From assembly GCF_047946665.1 (NCBI RefSeq), contig NZ_CP172312.1, forward strand, positions 2,356,001 through 2,420,000: DNA of 64,000 nt, in the 5' to 3' direction. Positions 42,040 to 51,698 of this stretch are shown here, piece by piece. The first letter of the stretch is position 1; every line of letters begins with the position of its first letter. The position numbers were made by a program, and so were the translations under genes. A model generated the notes under the pieces. The model searched no databases, was not told where the DNA came from, and worked only from the letters and a program-made list of their open reading frames with translations. The stretch is from Allohahella sp002354735. GTDB taxonomy: Bacteria; Pseudomonadota; Gammaproteobacteria; Pseudomonadales; Oleiphilaceae.

Positions 42040-44992
42040 CGCCCGTTCGCAGCTTCGTCACAAGGTCGAGATTTCGCTTCGACTCGTTGGCCACCACGAT
42101 GATCTGCGCATCGCCGAGTACCGGATAGGCGCCACACACTTCGCCTATACTGCAGCTTTCGCCATTGAAGTCGATATCGGAGCTGACGGACAGTGTGTAC
42201 GTACCGTTCGGCACATCCTTGAACTCGTAGGTCGCGGACGAGTTGCCATCTCCGCCAATCCGCTTGGTTCTTACCACCTGTTGCGTGCGGGAATCTGCCA
42301 GTGAAACAGTGACACTGGTCAAGACGCCGGCAACACTCTGGGCACCAACTCTCACCGATACCGGAACCTGCAGCTCATGGAAGCTACCGAGCACTTCGTC
42401 ATACAGCGTGAAGTTGATGATAGAGCCATGTACACCGTCACCCAGCGAAGAACGATCAACCACGACTTCATACTCGCCGAACAGGCCGCCATTGACCGAT
42501 CTCACCTGCAGCCAGGTCTTGTCTGCGTACAGATCACTCAGTATGAGATTACCGCCACCTTCGTTCTTGAGCGTGAACTTGCGACTGTCACGCAGGCCAA
42601 GACTTACGAAACTGGGCGTCGCAGTCAATGCCGGGGGCAGCGGAATGGAATCAGTGCCTGCGGCCAATCGTGAAGCAGCCTGCACCGCTTTCAGCGCATT
42701 GATGCGGCCGTAGCCGAAGCTCACTGTAGTACCCTGGACCGGACCAGCGCCGAACTCACTGTCAGTAATCGCATCGGTGATCAGACCGCTCCGGATCAAA
42801 CTCATCAAACCGTCATGATCAAGCACTGGGTACAGACCCTTCATCAGCGCAATTACACCTGAGACATGTGGCGCAGCCATTGAGGTACCGTGTAACGGCA
42901 GATAGACAGACTGCGACTGGCCAGCCCCTTCTGATGAGGTGCTGAACACACCGTCAGGACGTGCATCGCCGGTGTCATCGCGAGCAAGATCACCGCCTGG
43001 CGCCGTAACATCGACATAGCTGCCATAAGATGAATAGGGTGCACGTCGGTTGCCGGCATCAATGGCACTGACTGCGATGACCTTCGGATAGGCCGCAGGA
43101 AAGAAGTCAGCATCATTGCGCTCATTACCGGCCGCCGCGACAAAAATGACGCCCGCTGCCGAACCTTCTGCAATGGCATCAGCAACAGCCTGGGCATAAC
43201 TGGGACCGCCAAAGCTCATATTGACGACGTCGGCACGTCGCGAAGGCACTCGCCCGGACACGTTGGACAGCCCACTGGCGTAGCGAATAGCCTGAACGAT
43301 GTCATAGGTTTCACCGCGCTCAGTAAGCGTGCGCAAAGGCATCACTCTCGCACCCCACGTGACCCCGGACACACCAATGCCATTATTGGACTTGGCAGCT
43401 ATCGTTCCGGCCACATGAGTGCCATGAAAGATTGAGGTAAAACCGGTACTGGCGTTGAGCTCCTCGTTGGGATTCGGATCTACGCCATCACCATCGCCAG
43501 CCTGCTCTGCGCTGCTGATAAAGTCATAACCATCAATCAGCTGACCAGCCAGATCTTCATGTTGCGCAATGATGCCTGTATCGATGACCGCTACGGTGAC
43601 TGGGGCGGCAGGTGGAAGCCCGGTGGTGATATCCCAAGCCTGAGGCAGGCGGATCATGGAGAAATTCCACTGCCTGTCCCATAACGGGTCATTGGGCACG
43701 GCACTGGGCGCAACGTAATAGTTCGGTTCGGCATACACCACGCCAGGCTCTCTGGCCACACGCTTCATCAGCCGCAAAGTCTGCAAACGGGCAAAAGCCT
43801 CTGCATTGCGCGCCTCAAGCTGGCGATTTGCCTCAAGCTCCACATCGGACGGTGGTGGTGTGTCTGGACTATCAGACGCCGCTGCTGGACCATCATAAGC
43901 CAATTCAGCTCGGGTATCGGTGGACAGGTCGAGGCTCATCAGCTCCGGCATGTCTGAACCAGCGTCAGCCGCAATACTGGCTGGTGCCGATGCCATGGCA
44001 CTGCTCTCGCGCTTGACGATGAGCTCGCCCGGGACGAAGTCGGCCGGCCGCAAGCGATCTGAAGCCATGTCACCAGCTGAGGCATTCGAGCCAGCACGGA
44101 CATTCAGCAGGTACTTGGAACTCCCTGAGACGCCTTCCAGCAATACAACGTAATCTCCGGTCGCAGGAATGGTCACGGCTTCGTTGGCCTCGAGACCTAC
44201 CGAGTTGGAAACCAGATCAGCCTTGGCATCAAAGAGGTACATATCGATATCGACCTCAGCTGCCTTCCCAGGGGATGCATTGAAATCGACCACCTGCAGC
44301 TCGAGGCGCTGGCCTGCAGATAGCGTCATCGCATAATAATCTGCCGAGTCCTTTTCAGCTGCGAATCGCCCATTGCCGCCGGTCGGCATGCTGCTGAGGA
44401 AGCCCTGTATGGTCGCGAAGCTTGCGACAGGCTGGGCAGAATCGAACGAGTTATTCTCTTTGAACGGCGCGGCTGGATCGTTAACGTCCGAATCGGTCAC
44501 GATGGCTATGGCAGAAGTAACTTCGCCCGCCAGGGTGTTGCTGGATACAACATTCGCACAGCTCACCAGAACCGAGGAAACATTCGCCGATTCTACCGTA
44601 CCGCTACCATTCGTGACGGTGCAGGACTGACCCGCTGGTGGCACGAGCACTTGAACTTCGTAAGGATTACCGGTTGCGACGCCCGCCTCAAAAACAAAGG
44701 GCCCATTCTGCGTCACCAGCACCTCAGCGCCGCTCCGCTCGATCAGCCTGACTTCGCCCTCCAGACCCTCGACTGTGCCGCCTACACGATACTGTCCAGC
44801 CGGCAGGGGTGCGCCCGACCCCTGCCCGGGGATCGGCAATCCGCCTGGGTTTGCTGGTGGCGCGGATCCGTCGGACCCGCCGCTGCCACCACCACAGGCC
44901 GATAGCTGAACAGCTGCTGTCACCAACAACAGCCAGCGAAGCAGCCGCGAACCGGCAGCAAATGAAGTAACGCGTGAAAAACTTTGAACCAT
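42023..44992 (-). CDS. Surface lipoprotein subtilase (S8) with PPC and Ig-like domains
   Basis: The 989-residue protein has a lipoprotein signal with lipobox LSAC (Cys about residue 33) followed by Gly/Ser, so it should be anchored in the outer membrane. Next come a beta-sandwich of the type with VRLIERSGAEVLVTQNGPFVF, a pre-peptidase-C-like domain (about 180-300), an inhibitor-like propeptide region, and the S8 catalytic domain with Asp471 (VAVIDTGI), His523 (HGTHVAGT) and Ser704 (GTSMAAPH). Two further beta domains follow, the last with YEFKDVPNGTYTLSVS. All triad residues are present. Extracellular protein degradation for nutrients is the likely role. Confidence 0.92.
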   Translation of the reverse strand: MVQSFSRVTSFAAGSRLLRWLLLVTAAVQLSACGGGSGGSDGSAPPANPGGLPIPGQGSGAPLPAGQYRVGGTVEGLEGEVRLIERSGAEVLVTQNGPFVFEAGVATGNPYEVQVLVPPAGQSCTVTNGSGTVESANVSSVLVSCANVVSSNTLAGEVTSAIAIVTDSDVNDPAAPFKENNSFDSAQPVASFATIQGFLSSMPTGGNGRFAAEKDSADYYAMTLSAGQRLELQVVDFNASPGKAAEVDIDMYLFDAKADLVSNSVGLEANEAVTIPATGDYVVLLEGVSGSSKYLLNVRAGSNASAGDMASDRLRPADFVPGELIVKRESSAMASAPASIAADAGSDMPELMSLDLSTDTRAELAYDGPAAASDSPDTPPPSDVELEANRQLEARNAEAFARLQTLRLMKRVAREPGVVYAEPNYYVAPSAVPNDPLWDRQWNFSMIRLPQAWDITTGLPPAAPVTVAVIDTGIIAQHEDLAGQLIDGYDFISSAEQAGDGDGVDPNPNEELNASTGFTSIFHGTHVAGTIAAKSNNGIGVSGVTWGARVMPLRTLTERGETYDIVQAIRYASGLSNVSGRVPSRRADVVNMSFGGPSYAQAVADAIAEGSAAGVIFVAAAGNERNDADFFPAAYPKVIAVSAIDAGNRRAPYSSYGSYVDVTAPGGDLARDDTGDARPDGVFSTSSEGAGQSQSVYLPLHGTSMAAPHVSGVIALMKGLYPVLDHDGLMSLIRSGLITDAITDSEFGAGPVQGTTVSFGYGRINALKAVQAASRLAAGTDSIPLPPALTATPSFVSLGLRDSRKFTLKNEGGGNLILSDLYADKTWLQVRSVNGGLFGEYEVVVDRSSLGDGVHGSIINFTLYDEVLGSFHELQVPVSVRVGAQSVAGVLTSVTVSLADSRTQQVVRTKRIGGDGNSSATYEFKDVPNGTYTLSVSSDIDFNGESCSIGEVCGAYPVLGDAQIIVVANESKRNLDLVTKLRTGVTAAE

Positions 44993-45030
44993 TCTGTTTA
45001 TTTCCCCGAGCCGGAAGACGCTATGCTCTG

Positions 45031-46251
45031 CTACGCAAGAAACCGTTGTATGGCCTCCAGACGAGCCTTGCGTAACTCCCTACCGACTTCTATGCCTTTG
45101 AAACCTTTTTTTATCAATTCCTTGGCGTCTACCGATGCTGCTGCGGCCAGTGAGGCTACGACTACCTGGTAGGAGAGACCCCAAGGCCGTTTATCCTGGT
45201 GTGGAAGTGTACACAGGTCGATCAGGGCTGTATTGACCGCACTATTACGTAAAGCTACATCCTGAATCTCTTCGTAACACTGCGCCTCTGTACATAAAAA
45301 GTACAGACATGCCTTGAGGCAGTCCTGTATAAGTTCGGGACGGCGAAAGGCATCTGCTGTCTCGAAAAGTTCCAACAGAACTTCGGCTCTGCCCTCGACA
45401 GCGACCTCATTTTTTAGCAGCCCACTGATTACACTAAACTTATTGGCGCAGAGCCTACAGGTCAGCAGCGCCTGCTTCGGTGTCTTCAGGCGTTGGTTCA
45501 GGCTATCAGCAGCCTCCTGTTCGAGCGCACAGGCGATGATGCCCATCCTGACAAACAATGACTCTTCCGCCGTAGCGGCGGCATCAAGTGCCTGAAGCGT
45601 GCGATCCCACTGCATTTCAACGAAATTAAATTCAGGAAATAATGCCTGAATCGCAGCACATTGCATCAGGACCTCAAAGAACCGTGAGGGACGACACTCC
45701 AGGAGCGCGCGACTCATTTCTTTCCAGACGCGTTCTGGCGTCAGCAGTTGAAGTTCTCCTGACGCAGCGATCTCGGTCATCAGGATGCGAGTTTCTTCAG
45801 CAACGCTGAACTCCGGGAAACGGGCCGCAAATCTCGCAACCCTGAGCACACGTAGCGGGTCCTCTACGAAGGCGGAGGATACGTGCCTGAACAAGCGGTG
45901 CTTCAGGTCCGTCTGGCCGCCATAAGGATCAATCAGTTCACCTCCAGGACCTCGGGCCATGGCATTGATGGTAAGGTCCCTGCGCTGCAGGTCTTCTTCA
46001 AGCGTAAGATCCGGACTGAAATCACAGATGAATCCTGTATGTCCCTTGCCGGCCTTGCGCTCAGTGCGAGCGAGCGCATACTCTTCATGTGTCTGCGGAT
46101 GCAGGAAGGTCGGAAAATCATTGCCGATCTGCGTGAATCCTGCTTCGATGAGTTCTTCAGGTGTAGCACCGGTAACGACATAGTCACGATCGACGACAGG
46201 TCGACCCAGAAGTTCGTCACGTACCGCACCGCCTACCAGAAATATTTCCAT
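45031..46251 (-). CDS. cca: CCA-adding tRNA nucleotidyltransferase
   Basis: Cca adds or repairs the 3' CCA of tRNAs. The 406-residue protein has GGAVRDELLGRPVVDRDYVV at residues 6-25 (motif A, catalytic DxD), the flexible-loop and RRDLTINAMA motif (about 88-97), and FVEDPLRVLRVARFAARF. The C-terminal half has no HD phosphohydrolase domain of the E. coli type; in that respect it is a shorter-function class II enzyme like those of Pseudomonas. It is divergent from the SprT-like gene with 22 bases between starts. Confidence 0.94.
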   Translation of the reverse strand: MEIFLVGGAVRDELLGRPVVDRDYVVTGATPEELIEAGFTQIGNDFPTFLHPQTHEEYALARTERKAGKGHTGFICDFSPDLTLEEDLQRRDLTINAMARGPGGELIDPYGGQTDLKHRLFRHVSSAFVEDPLRVLRVARFAARFPEFSVAEETRILMTEIAASGELQLLTPERVWKEMSRALLECRPSRFFEVLMQCAAIQALFPEFNFVEMQWDRTLQALDAAATAEESLFVRMGIIACALEQEAADSLNQRLKTPKQALLTCRLCANKFSVISGLLKNEVAVEGRAEVLLELFETADAFRRPELIQDCLKACLYFLCTEAQCYEEIQDVALRNSAVNTALIDLCTLPHQDKRPWGLSYQVVVASLAAAASVDAKELIKKGFKGIEVGRELRKARLEAIQRFLA

Positions 46252-46273
46252 AGAATTGACGTGTTACCTGTAA

Positions 46274-47059
46274 ATGAATGAACGCGGAAAACGATTCGAG
46301 CGCGGCCTGGACGGTGCTTCAGCCCTGTCGCAAGCCGAGATAGCCAGGCTTACGGGCCTAGCCCTGTGCGAATACACGCAGTCCCGGCTATGGCAGACCG
46401 CTTACGCCTCGGATGCACTGTATCTCAACCACGAGCTGCAGTGTCGTGTGGGCACTGGCAGAGCGACCTACCATCGCTTCGACTCGGCCCGGCGCACTCA
46501 CCTCATCGTGTTTGGTCAGAAGATGATCGTCGACAAGTGGGAGTCCGCTCTGCACGGTACGGGCTCGCTTGAACGCTGGCTGACCGTCAGGGAGATCCGG
46601 CGTTATGGCTTCTTCGGCGGACGCGTCAGCCTTTGCCTGGCGCTGCTGCAGACCTGCCTGCATGAATTCGCCCACCTGTTGCAGACTGTGGAAAGGAAGC
46701 GCAGATATCGCAGCGTACACAACAGCGCCTTCTACGCCACCCTGCACAGGCTGCACGACCGGCTCGATCTCGAGCTGGCGCAACACCAGCTCAAGGCCCT
46801 GCTCCCACCGCAGCTAGCGAGTTCAGACGTGTTCGAGGCGAGCGTGGCGCCACCGCGGCGTCATGACAGCGAAGTTGCATCCAGGCCCTTCGCTGAAGGC
46901 GATCCAGTGGTCTTCCAATACAGACAGCAGCTTGTCCGGGCCTTCATCATCAAACGCAACCGGGTAAACTATAAGCTTAAGGGACGCGGTACTCATAGCG
47001 GCTTGATCTATCGCTGCCATCCATCGTTGCTCAGCCCGGATCTGACCGTCGCACCATGA
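46274..47059 (+). CDS. SprT-like zinc-metalloprotease-fold protein
   Basis: The 261-residue protein has a central HEFAH motif (His130, Glu131, His134) in CLHEFAHLLQ, with another His in YRSVHNSAFYATLHRLHDRL that may be the third zinc ligand. The arrangement resembles SprT/Spartan-type domains, including the preceding beta-strand RRTHLIVFGQKMI. There is no signal peptide, so it acts in the cytoplasm. The C-terminal 60 residues (DPVVFQYRQQLVRAFIIKRNRVNYKLK) look like a separate small basic beta domain. I do not recognise a named family. A role on nucleic acids would be by analogy only. Confidence 0.7.
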   Translation: MNERGKRFERGLDGASALSQAEIARLTGLALCEYTQSRLWQTAYASDALYLNHELQCRVGTGRATYHRFDSARRTHLIVFGQKMIVDKWESALHGTGSLERWLTVREIRRYGFFGGRVSLCLALLQTCLHEFAHLLQTVERKRRYRSVHNSAFYATLHRLHDRLDLELAQHQLKALLPPQLASSDVFEASVAPPRRHDSEVASRPFAEGDPVVFQYRQQLVRAFIIKRNRVNYKLKGRGTHSGLIYRCHPSLLSPDLTVAP

Positions 47060-47064
47060 ACAGC

Positions 47065-50000
47065 TCACTGCCCGTCCGGCGACGCAACGCTGCCAGCATC
47101 CTGCTCACGCAGTAGCCGCATCTCGAGCGGCTGACTCGTCGAGAGATGCACATCACGCTGCGGATAGGCAATTGAGATACCCGCCTCGTTCAGAGCCTCG
47201 TAAATCTGCGTGTTGAGCTCTGTAGCCACCGGAATACGCAGTGCGAGTTCACCTACGAATGCTCTCAGGAATATCTGCAGGGCACTGTCTCCGAAGGTCT
47301 CGAATGAAACAAGAGGCGCAGGCTCGGCAAGGACATTGGGGTGTGAAGTAGCTACCTTCCTGATGATCTGCATGGCCTGGCGCGGATCGGAGCCGTAAGC
47401 GATGCCCACAGGTATCAGCAGACGCGTGGTCTCATCCGTAAGTGTCCAGTTCAGCAGACGGCTGGTAATGAACTCCTTGTTGGGAACGAGCAGCTCCTTG
47501 TTGTCCCAGTTCCTGATTGTCGTAGCGCGAATCTTGATTCTCGTCACCACACCATCCGTATCACCGACCGTCACCACGTCGCCAACGCGTATCGGGCGCT
47601 CGAATAGAATGATGAGTCCACTGATAAAGTTGGCAACAATCTCCTGAAGACCGAAACCGATGCCGACACTGAGCGCCGCCGCCATCCATCCGATCTGCGA
47701 CCAGTTTGCCCCCACTTGTGCCAGTGCCACGATAATCCCTACGCCCACCACGAGATAGCCTGACAGGGTCCTGATGGTGTAGCTGCCACCTGGCCCCATC
47801 GCAATGCGCTGCAGCACGGCAAATTCCAGCAGGGCCGGAATGCGGCGGGCGGCAAAAATAGTGAGCACGATAACGAAAATCGACAGACCCAGGTCGAACA
47901 GGGTGACCGGCACGATGCGAGCCTCTTCGCCAGTACCTTCCGTGTACTGCCAGACAGCGACTTCCTCAAAGATATTGAAAGCCGGCAGCACATCCTCCCA
48001 GATGAACCATAGGCCAAACGCTCCGGCCGCAAGCATGACAGTACTCAGCAGCTCACGCATGCCCTTGCTGAGCACGGCAATATCAAGGCTCGACTCTTGC
48101 TCTGCCTCAGCCGCTGCTTCCACGGCGATTGTAATTTCTGGATTGCGCAACGCTTCACTCTCGTCCGAGACCTGAGCTGGCGAGGCGGCCGCCGCCCTGG
48201 CGCTGAGACGTGCCGCATTTCGCTTCTCGATGGCTCGCTGGTAGGCCACTTTTCGCTGGGCGAGTATGATGCCGCGTACCATGAGAAGGTGAATTATCAG
48301 CAGGGCGACCAGCAGGAAGATGGTATCGCTGATCAGAACGAAGACCGTGCCTACGGTGTAGAGATAACCGAGCAAGGCCGTAGCGGCCAGCACCGCCGGG
48401 ATCAGTGTCGAACACAGAATGAGGAACTTGTGAACCTTCGAGGACGCCTCCCGATGCCGGTAACGCAGATAGATTCTGATAACACCTCTATCCTTGTTGA
48501 ACAGTTTCATCAGGGCATAGCCCAGCGCCGTCAGTGACAGCAGTGGCACGAGATTCGGCAGTGCGCCAACGCCGGAACCGAAGTCGAAATTGATGACGAA
48601 ACTTGCCACCAGGATCAGCGGTAGAACAAGGTAAAGGAAGCGATTGAGATCGCGGTATATCATTTCTACATATTCCCTGGGCCATCGCAGGTGCGCCACG
48701 GCAATGCCGTCCGGTATGCATAGCATGCGAATGACTTGCAGGTAGAACAACAGCGAGACCATACCCCGAAGCGAGGCGGCCAGTGCAACGGCGGGACGGC
48801 TCTCCATTGGCGTTTGCTCAAGTGCCAGACTGATACACCAGAAAATGACCGGCCACGGGAGTGCCAGTAACAGTGTTACCGCGAGCGCTTTTGCCGACCA
48901 TGCAAAACTGTCAGTACTCAACCGGCCAAGCGGCACGGCATATTCGCGCAACATCTTTTTCAGACTGTACCTGCGCAGATAGGCCGCAAGGGCAAGGATG
49001 GCTCCAATCCACCAGACCAGGCCAAAGCTCAGGCTCTGTTTGAGGTCAGACAGCATCCCTCGCCAGTGCTGAAATCGCGAAAGCTCACGAACCTGGGTGC
49101 CTATGCCCAAAAGCATGCCGGTGTCGACGACCGGGCTACTGCGAATCCACAACAGTCGTTCATTGATGAAGGCCTGGAAGGTTTCGGCCTGGTCATCTAG
49201 TTGCGTCAGAACGTAATCGAGTTCACTGAGACTTTGCAGATAGGATTGATCGGCGCTGGTCAGCTCATCCAGAATGCCGCGGCGCGTCTCCAGCACAGGA
49301 ATCATCCGCTCCACGAATTCCGACTGCGCCATCACGTCTGGCTTGATTTTTTCGCGCCGGTACAAGCGTTCAGCGTAGTCATCGAGGTCGCGCAGCTCCC
49401 TGCGCATCTCAGAGTTCTGAATCTGGGACAGACCCGCACGAGCTATAAGATCCTGACTTGTAAGCGCCCGTGCTTCGAGCAGGCGTGGTTCTCTGAGCTG
49501 CCTGCGTTCTTCGAGAAGAATCTGGCCGAGTGCCTGACTGAGACCAGCCACCTCGACCTTGCTTCGGGTATAGCGGAAGCGTTCACGAATGTCAGCAAGT
49601 TCGTCGTTGGCAGCAGCCACATTGCGATCGATGACTTCTGTAGACTGCGTTCGCCGTAATAGGTCATCGCTCAGAGCCAGGTTATGTTGCTGGGCGTTAG
49701 CAATGACCTTCTCACCGGGCCCAAGCTTCTGACCGCTTGCCTGCACATCCGATTTGACGTAAGCCTTGAGACGACTCGCTTTTTCGATCTTGAGGTCCGC
49801 CATACGCTGCTGGAGCAGTCGCACCAGCTTGGTCAGGCGCTCTGCCTTGATCGCCATAAGCGTGCGTTCGGCTTCGATAAGATCACTGCGAAGCGGCTGG
49901 CTCGACAGTTCGATCTGGTTACGTAGGGCTTTTTCGGTAAGCGCGAGGGCTTCAGCCGACAGCGCCCATCGCTCAGTGAGCGACTCCATGTCCGAGAGCG

Positions 50001-50754
50001 CCTGCGCCATCGGCGCCGTGGTCGAATCCTCGGCCTCTTCCTCCACGAGCGCAGCAAAAGCCTTATCGACCGATGGCAGGTCGGGCTGACTGTCATAGGT
50101 CTGCAGAGCAATGTCGATTCGAGTTAGTCGATCATTGATTTCGCTCAGCTCCCGACGAGCCTGGTCTGGCCTGGACCTTAGCTCTGTCAGCTCCGCCGTC
50201 AGGCTTTCAAGCCGGCTATTGAGCTGCTCCAGCTCAGTTTCAGACTCGACGAGACGGCCTTCGAGCACCTGTTGCAGCTCGGCGAGCCTGGCCGGGTCAA
50301 GCTCTGACAGCGGCGCTGAAAGATCCTTATCCTGGGCAACCAGGTCTGGCTCCTTCTCCCTCTGCAAGCGCTGAGTGACGAGCTCCCGGGTCTTGAGATC
50401 CTCTGCCCCGTTGTCCAGCCTCTCCTGATACTCGTTCGCCTGCTTCTTGTCCGTACGCGCCTGCTTTTTATAGACGCTGATTTTCTCGAGCCGATCCAGC
50501 AGTTCCTGTTTATCAACTTCTGGCAGATCGCGCGCTTCGATACGCGCCTTGAGCGCTTCGATCTCGGCTTTGGATGGCACGTCCTCCTGGGCGGCTCGAT
50601 ACGCCGGCGAACCGGTATCGCCATCAGTCTGGGCGCCTGAAGATGCCGCCGGAGGCGCTGCAGCCAACGAGCCGGCAAACAGTATCTGACAGCCTAAAAC
50701 CAGGAATAATATTTGTACGAAAGCCCTACAGCTGAAACCGACGCTTTTTCTCAC
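47065..50754 (-). CDS. mscK: MscK-like mechanosensitive channel
   Basis: The 1229-residue protein has a signal peptide (about 1-33), a periplasmic region of about 500 residues with long coiled coils (Glu/Gln/Arg/Leu-rich), several membrane helices from about 560, and the MscS core near the end: AALSVGIGFGLQEIVANFISGLIILFERPIRVGDVVTVGD, then the beta domain LVPNKEFITSRLLNW. The glycine/alanine-rich pore helix is present. Length and layout match MscK/KefA (about 1100 residues). It is followed on the same strand by the formaldehyde genes upstream, but a link is not implied. Confidence 0.9.
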   Translation of the reverse strand: MRKSVGFSCRAFVQILFLVLGCQILFAGSLAAAPPAASSGAQTDGDTGSPAYRAAQEDVPSKAEIEALKARIEARDLPEVDKQELLDRLEKISVYKKQARTDKKQANEYQERLDNGAEDLKTRELVTQRLQREKEPDLVAQDKDLSAPLSELDPARLAELQQVLEGRLVESETELEQLNSRLESLTAELTELRSRPDQARRELSEINDRLTRIDIALQTYDSQPDLPSVDKAFAALVEEEAEDSTTAPMAQALSDMESLTERWALSAEALALTEKALRNQIELSSQPLRSDLIEAERTLMAIKAERLTKLVRLLQQRMADLKIEKASRLKAYVKSDVQASGQKLGPGEKVIANAQQHNLALSDDLLRRTQSTEVIDRNVAAANDELADIRERFRYTRSKVEVAGLSQALGQILLEERRQLREPRLLEARALTSQDLIARAGLSQIQNSEMRRELRDLDDYAERLYRREKIKPDVMAQSEFVERMIPVLETRRGILDELTSADQSYLQSLSELDYVLTQLDDQAETFQAFINERLLWIRSSPVVDTGMLLGIGTQVRELSRFQHWRGMLSDLKQSLSFGLVWWIGAILALAAYLRRYSLKKMLREYAVPLGRLSTDSFAWSAKALAVTLLLALPWPVIFWCISLALEQTPMESRPAVALAASLRGMVSLLFYLQVIRMLCIPDGIAVAHLRWPREYVEMIYRDLNRFLYLVLPLILVASFVINFDFGSGVGALPNLVPLLSLTALGYALMKLFNKDRGVIRIYLRYRHREASSKVHKFLILCSTLIPAVLAATALLGYLYTVGTVFVLISDTIFLLVALLIIHLLMVRGIILAQRKVAYQRAIEKRNAARLSARAAAASPAQVSDESEALRNPEITIAVEAAAEAEQESSLDIAVLSKGMRELLSTVMLAAGAFGLWFIWEDVLPAFNIFEEVAVWQYTEGTGEEARIVPVTLFDLGLSIFVIVLTIFAARRIPALLEFAVLQRIAMGPGGSYTIRTLSGYLVVGVGIIVALAQVGANWSQIGWMAAALSVGIGFGLQEIVANFISGLIILFERPIRVGDVVTVGDTDGVVTRIKIRATTIRNWDNKELLVPNKEFITSRLLNWTLTDETTRLLIPVGIAYGSDPRQAMQIIRKVATSHPNVLAEPAPLVSFETFGDSALQIFLRAFVGELALRIPVATELNTQIYEALNEAGISIAYPQRDVHLSTSQPLEMRLLREQDAGSVASPDGQ

Positions 50755-51665
50755 CTTGACGCCAGACCTGTCTGCAGCTGACCAGCGTTAATCGTATCCG
50801 GATGCTTCAGCTGCTCGAGATGATAGCTGATGTGATCCGCAATAAAGGTCTGAATGAAGAAGTAACTATGGTCATACCCTTGGCGAAGGTGGTAATCGAG
50901 TTCTATGCCCGCATTCTCACAGGCCTCCTGCAGGGCCTCCGGCCTAAGCTCGCCCTGCTCTAGAAAATTGTCTGCACTGCCCTGCTCCACCCTTATCCTT
51001 GAAACACCCGTGGTGCCCTTTCTGATCAGACTGCAGGCATCGTATTGCGACCAGTCCGTGTCGTCGGAACCCAGATAGGCTGTGAAGGCACGCCGGCCCC
51101 AGTCACACTGACTGGGTTCAGAGATCGGTGCGAAGGCACTGACTGACCGAAACAGATCCGGGCGCCTCAGCGCCAGGACCAGGGCGCCGTGGCCACCCAT
51201 CGAATGGCCGGCAATGCCCAGATGTGCCGGAGACACAGGAAAATGCTCATTCACCAGGGCCAGGAATTCTTCACTGATGTAACTGAACATCTGGTAGCCG
51301 TCACGCCACGGAGCCTGGGTCGCATCGACATAAAACCCAGCACCGGTACCAAGGTCGTATCGCTCATCCTCGCCTGCTATGCCGAGTCCTCTCGGGCTGG
51401 TATCGGGCACCAGCAGAATACAACCCGCCGCCGAAGCAGCCGCCGCCGCGTGGGCTTTCTGCACGAAATTCTGGTCGGTACAGGTCAGGCCGGAAAGCCA
51501 CAGCAAAGCGGGTTTGCGGTCTTTCGAAGGATTACCCGCTGGCGCTGCATTGCAGCCGGGCGGCAGATAGACCGAAAAGGTCATTTCACACCGGCAGACG
51601 GCCGAAGCATGGCTGTACCGTTGCCAGACGCCGTCAAAACACTTGTTGGTCTCGAGAAGTTTCAT
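50751..51665 (-). CDS. fghA: S-formylglutathione hydrolase
   Basis: The enzyme hydrolyses S-formylglutathione to formate and glutathione, the second step of formaldehyde detoxification. The 304-residue protein has GHSMGGHGALVLALRRPDLF with the nucleophilic Ser, the FAPISEPSQCDWGRRAFTAYLG segment, and the late GYDHSYFFIQTFIADH with the catalytic His. ATG 51665 has AGGAGG four bases upstream; an in-frame start at 51683 does not. It is the second gene behind frmA and overlaps the start of the mscK-like gene by four bases. Confidence 0.95.
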   Translation of the reverse strand: MKLLETNKCFDGVWQRYSHASAVCRCEMTFSVYLPPGCNAAPAGNPSKDRKPALLWLSGLTCTDQNFVQKAHAAAAASAAGCILLVPDTSPRGLGIAGEDERYDLGTGAGFYVDATQAPWRDGYQMFSYISEEFLALVNEHFPVSPAHLGIAGHSMGGHGALVLALRRPDLFRSVSAFAPISEPSQCDWGRRAFTAYLGSDDTDWSQYDACSLIRKGTTGVSRIRVEQGSADNFLEQGELRPEALQEACENAGIELDYHLRQGYDHSYFFIQTFIADHISYHLEQLKHPDTINAGQLQTGLASR

Positions 51666-51698
51666 CGTGCCTCCTGGCTGCACTACGCGGTGCGGTCC

